Made by a program: the position numbers and the translations under genes | The notes under the pieces: generated by a model | Database searches by the model: none | Told to the model about the DNA's origin: nothing | Seen by the model: only the letters and a program-made list of their open reading frames with translations | Origin: Rhodospirillales bacterium | GTDB taxonomy: Bacteria; Pseudomonadota; Alphaproteobacteria; Rhodospirillales; Defluviicoccaceae | Direction of reading: 5' to 3' | DNA length: 64,000 bases | NCBI GenBank assembly: GCA_016712595.1 | Contig: JADJQT010000001.1 | Coordinates: forward strand, 1 to 64,000 | Shown: in pieces, positions 62,375 to 64,000 of the stretch | How positions within the stretch are numbered: the stretch's first letter is position 1 | Layout: every line of letters begins with the position of its first letter

Positions 62375-62403
62375 TTGACGCGATTGCCTGATGGGAGGAT
62401 ACT
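62375..62403 (+). promoter_or_regulatory. Candidate phasin promoter
   Basis: TTGACG, 17-base spacer, GATACT. The -35 lies next to the palindrome at 62352-62370. The -10 is weak. Confidence 0.45.
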
Positions 62404-62460
62404 CCGCTCGTCAATTAATACAGGGCGCCGTCCCACAGGGCGGGCGAAGGAGTTAGGCAC

Positions 62461-62937
62461 ATGGCACCCGAGAACCTTTTCGATGTATCCAAGCTGATGA
62501 AGGAATTCGACCCGAGCAAGATGGTCGGTGAGTTCTCCAACATGCTGAAGCAGTACAAGCTGCCTGGCGTTGACATGGACTCCCTCGTCGCCAGCCAGAA
62601 AAAGAACGTCGAAGCGCTGACCAGCGCCAATCGCGTGGCCTTTGAGGGCCTGCAGGCCGTGGTTAAGCGCCAGGCCGAGATCCTGCAAGAGACCATGAAC
62701 GAAGCCTCGAAGGCCGTGGACGCGCTGTCGAAGGCTGGGTCGCCGCCGGAAGTCGCCGCCAAGCAGGCCGAGCTGGCCAAGGACGCCTTTGAGCGCGCGC
62801 TGTCGAACATGCGCGAACTGGCCGAGATGGTCGCGAAGTCGAGCCAGGACGCGACGTCGACGATCAATGCGCGTATTTCGACGAGCCTCGACGAGATGAA
62901 GGACCTGGTGCTGAAGCTGAAGCAGCCTGCTGCCTAA
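62461..62937 (+). CDS. Phasin family protein
   Basis: 158 residues. The phasin_2 pattern is clear: KLMKEFDPSKMVGEFSNMLK, LPGVDMDSLVASQKKNVEAL, TSANRVAFEGLQAVVKRQAE, then amphipathic helices with a Lys/Gln-rich end. Phasins coat polyhydroxyalkanoate granules and control their number and size. GGCGAAGGAG lies upstream of the start. Strong terminator directly after; preceded by operator-like palindromes and a TetR gene. Confidence 0.94.
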   Translation: MAPENLFDVSKLMKEFDPSKMVGEFSNMLKQYKLPGVDMDSLVASQKKNVEALTSANRVAFEGLQAVVKRQAEILQETMNEASKAVDALSKAGSPPEVAAKQAELAKDAFERALSNMRELAEMVAKSSQDATSTINARISTSLDEMKDLVLKLKQPAA

Positions 62938-62963
62938 GTACCTGAAATCGCCGATTAAAGAGC

Positions 62964-62988
62964 ACGGCCGCCCCAATTGGGCGGCCGT
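62964..62988 (+). terminator. Rho-independent terminator of the phasin gene
   Basis: Perfect 10-bp GC-rich stem (ACGGCCGCCC with GGGCGGCCGT), 5-base loop, followed by TTT. It lies 27 bases after the phasin stop. Confidence 0.75.
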
Positions 62989-63072
62989 TTCGCGTTTCGG
63001 ACCGAACCAGTGGGCCGCTCTGGTGCGCGCCCGAACGCAGACGAAGGCTTCCGGTTTCGCCAGTCTTGCACG

Positions 63073-63408
63073 ATGACCATTTCTTTCGAAGATTTTGCTC
63101 TCGTCGACATTCGTGTCGGCACGATCATTCACGCCGAGATGAACGCCAGCGCGCGCAAGCCGGCGATCAAGGTGACGATCGATTTCGGCCCCGAGATCGG
63201 CAGTAAGCGCAGCTCGGCGCAAATCACCAGACACTACGCACCTGAGTTCCTGATCGGTCGACAGGTCGCGGCGGTGGTGAATTTCCCCCCTCGTCAGATC
63301 GGCAAGGTACTATCGGAGGTGCTCGTACTGGGATTCCCGGACGCCGAAGGCGAGGTGGTTCTGATCGGGCCGGACCGAGCTGTTCCCGATGGCGGGCGTC
63401 TATACTGA
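63073..63408 (+). CDS. csaA: CsaA-type tRNA-binding domain protein
   Basis: 111 residues from ATG 63073. OB-fold of the EMAP/MetRS-C type: FEDFALVDIRVGTIIHAEMN, KPAIKVTIDFGPEIGSKRSS, AQITRHY, VVNFPPRQIGKVLSEVLVLG and a VLIGPDRAVPDGGRLY end. CsaA binds tRNA and has been linked to protein export chaperoning. Stand-alone; converges on the sensor kinase gene by 20 bases. Confidence 0.94.
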   Translation: MTISFEDFALVDIRVGTIIHAEMNASARKPAIKVTIDFGPEIGSKRSSAQITRHYAPEFLIGRQVAAVVNFPPRQIGKVLSEVLVLGFPDAEGEVVLIGPDRAVPDGGRLY

Positions 63409-63428
63409 AGCGTGCCGTCGCGCGGACA

Positions 63429-64000
63429 TCAAACTGGCAGGCGGACCCTTACTCGCAGCCCGCCATAAGGCGAATCGTCAAGGGTCACTTCACCGCCATG
63501 GCCACGGACGACATCACGGGCGATCGTCAGGCCGAGACCAACGCCACCGGTTGCTTGGTTGCGCGAAGCTTCCAGGCGAAGAAATGGCTTGAACACCTCC
63601 TCGCGCTGATCAGGCGGGATGCCGGTGCCGTCGTCATCGACCATCACCTCGATCATATTGCCGAGCCGCTGCGCGCGTACCGAGACATAGGCCGCGAAGC
63701 GCAGTGCGTTATCGACAAGATTCGTGAACGAACGTGCGATTGCGCTCGAACGCAGCGGCAAAAAAAGATCCCCTTCCACCACCAAAGCCACGTTGCGGCC
63801 GTTCCGCCGCGCCTGGCGAACGACATCGCTGAGCAGCTCGCCGAGATCGAGGAGTTGAGGCTTCTCGGTCCCTTCACCACGGGCAAAGGCAAGATATCCG
63901 TCGAGCATGCGTTCCATCTCGTGGACATCTTCCTTCAGGGCGGTGATGTCGTCGTTCTCGCCCAGCAACTCAAGTTCGAGCTTCATCCGGGTCAGCGGCG
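63429..64000 (-). CDS. Sensor histidine kinase (EnvZ-like), 5' part missing
   Basis: The last ~190 residues are visible and the frame stays open to the right edge. Remaining HisKA helix PLTRMKLELELLGENDD (phospho-His lies just outside), then DVHEMERMLDGYLAFARGEG, N box NLVDNALRFA, G1 DDDGTGIPPDQREEVFKPFL, and G2 GVGLGLTIARDVVRGHGGEV, ending LRVRVRLPV. The LRTPLTRMKLELELL style is that of EnvZ-type osmosensors; the response regulator would be outside the window. Confidence 0.93.
   Translation of the reverse strand, partial: PLTRMKLELELLGENDDITALKEDVHEMERMLDGYLAFARGEGTEKPQLLDLGELLSDVVRQARRNGRNVALVVEGDLFLPLRSSAIARSFTNLVDNALRFAAYVSVRAQRLGNMIEVMVDDDGTGIPPDQREEVFKPFLRLEASRNQATGGVGLGLTIARDVVRGHGGEVTLDDSPYGGLRVRVRLPV

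Overview
The window is GC-rich, densely coded chromosomal DNA that reads as an alphaproteobacterium, most likely of the Rhodospirillales. The signs are hflK-hflC-degP, an ssb/uvrA divergent pair, a phasin with its own regulator, an RpoH-type sigma factor, UbiK, CsaA and a short C-terminally acidic SSB. The phasin points to polyhydroxyalkanoate storage. The species cannot be fixed from sequence reading alone. I see no rRNA, tRNA, CRISPR array, prophage or replication origin. The two window edges cut a degP-like protease gene (left) and a sensor histidine kinase gene (right).

Layout, left half. 1-5497: a membrane-proteolysis operon (hflK, hflC, degP) on the minus strand, the Fe-S scaffold ATPase gene mrp, and an alpha/beta hydrolase-OsmC fusion. 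5500-8473: a small gene graveyard with a decayed LysR regulator, a stub of an alpha/beta hydrolase, and an IS701-family insertion sequence with clear 17-bp ends and a CTAA target duplication. 8474-15497: a compact locus of a FIST protein (NosP-like), a hybrid PAS histidine kinase (NahK/ErcS'-like), an AgmR/ErbR-like response regulator, a lone PqqD, an ExaC-type aldehyde dehydrogenase and a DUF779 protein. It looks like a condensed form of the Pseudomonas ethanol-oxidation control region. 15546-19180: uvrA and ssb. 19210-24761: a minus-strand operon of an exported rhodanese, a membrane glycosyltransferase fusion and a flavoprotein-polyferredoxin fusion. 25043-28752: three exported or lipid-anchored proteins (SRPBCC, DUF547, DUF3047).

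Layout, right half. 28931-41100: a giant RTX calcium-binding protein (1844 residues) divergent from its probable type I exporter (ABC protein and HlyD-type adaptor) and a 850-residue Sel1-repeat protein. 41606-43904: cstA-ybdD carbon-starvation transporter. 44130-56232: cobalamin genes covering every step from sirohydrochlorin to cobyrinate a,c-diamide by the early-cobalt (anaerobic) route, with two unusual gene fusions, interrupted by a TauE/SafE-like protein and an SCO copper chaperone. 56229-63408: housekeeping and stress genes (ycgN, dapA-like, a YgjP-like metalloprotease, ubiK, ybjN, proC, rpoH), then a TetR regulator, a phasin with a palindromic operator, and csaA.

How it fits together: the cob genes would make the corrin ring without oxygen, and a degenerate FNR-type box lies before the TauE-SCO-cobB unit. 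The FIST-kinase-regulator set would control PQQ-linked alcohol or aldehyde oxidation. The RTX locus would export a large calcium-folded surface or secreted protein. All functions are assigned from family motifs read by eye; no database search was run.
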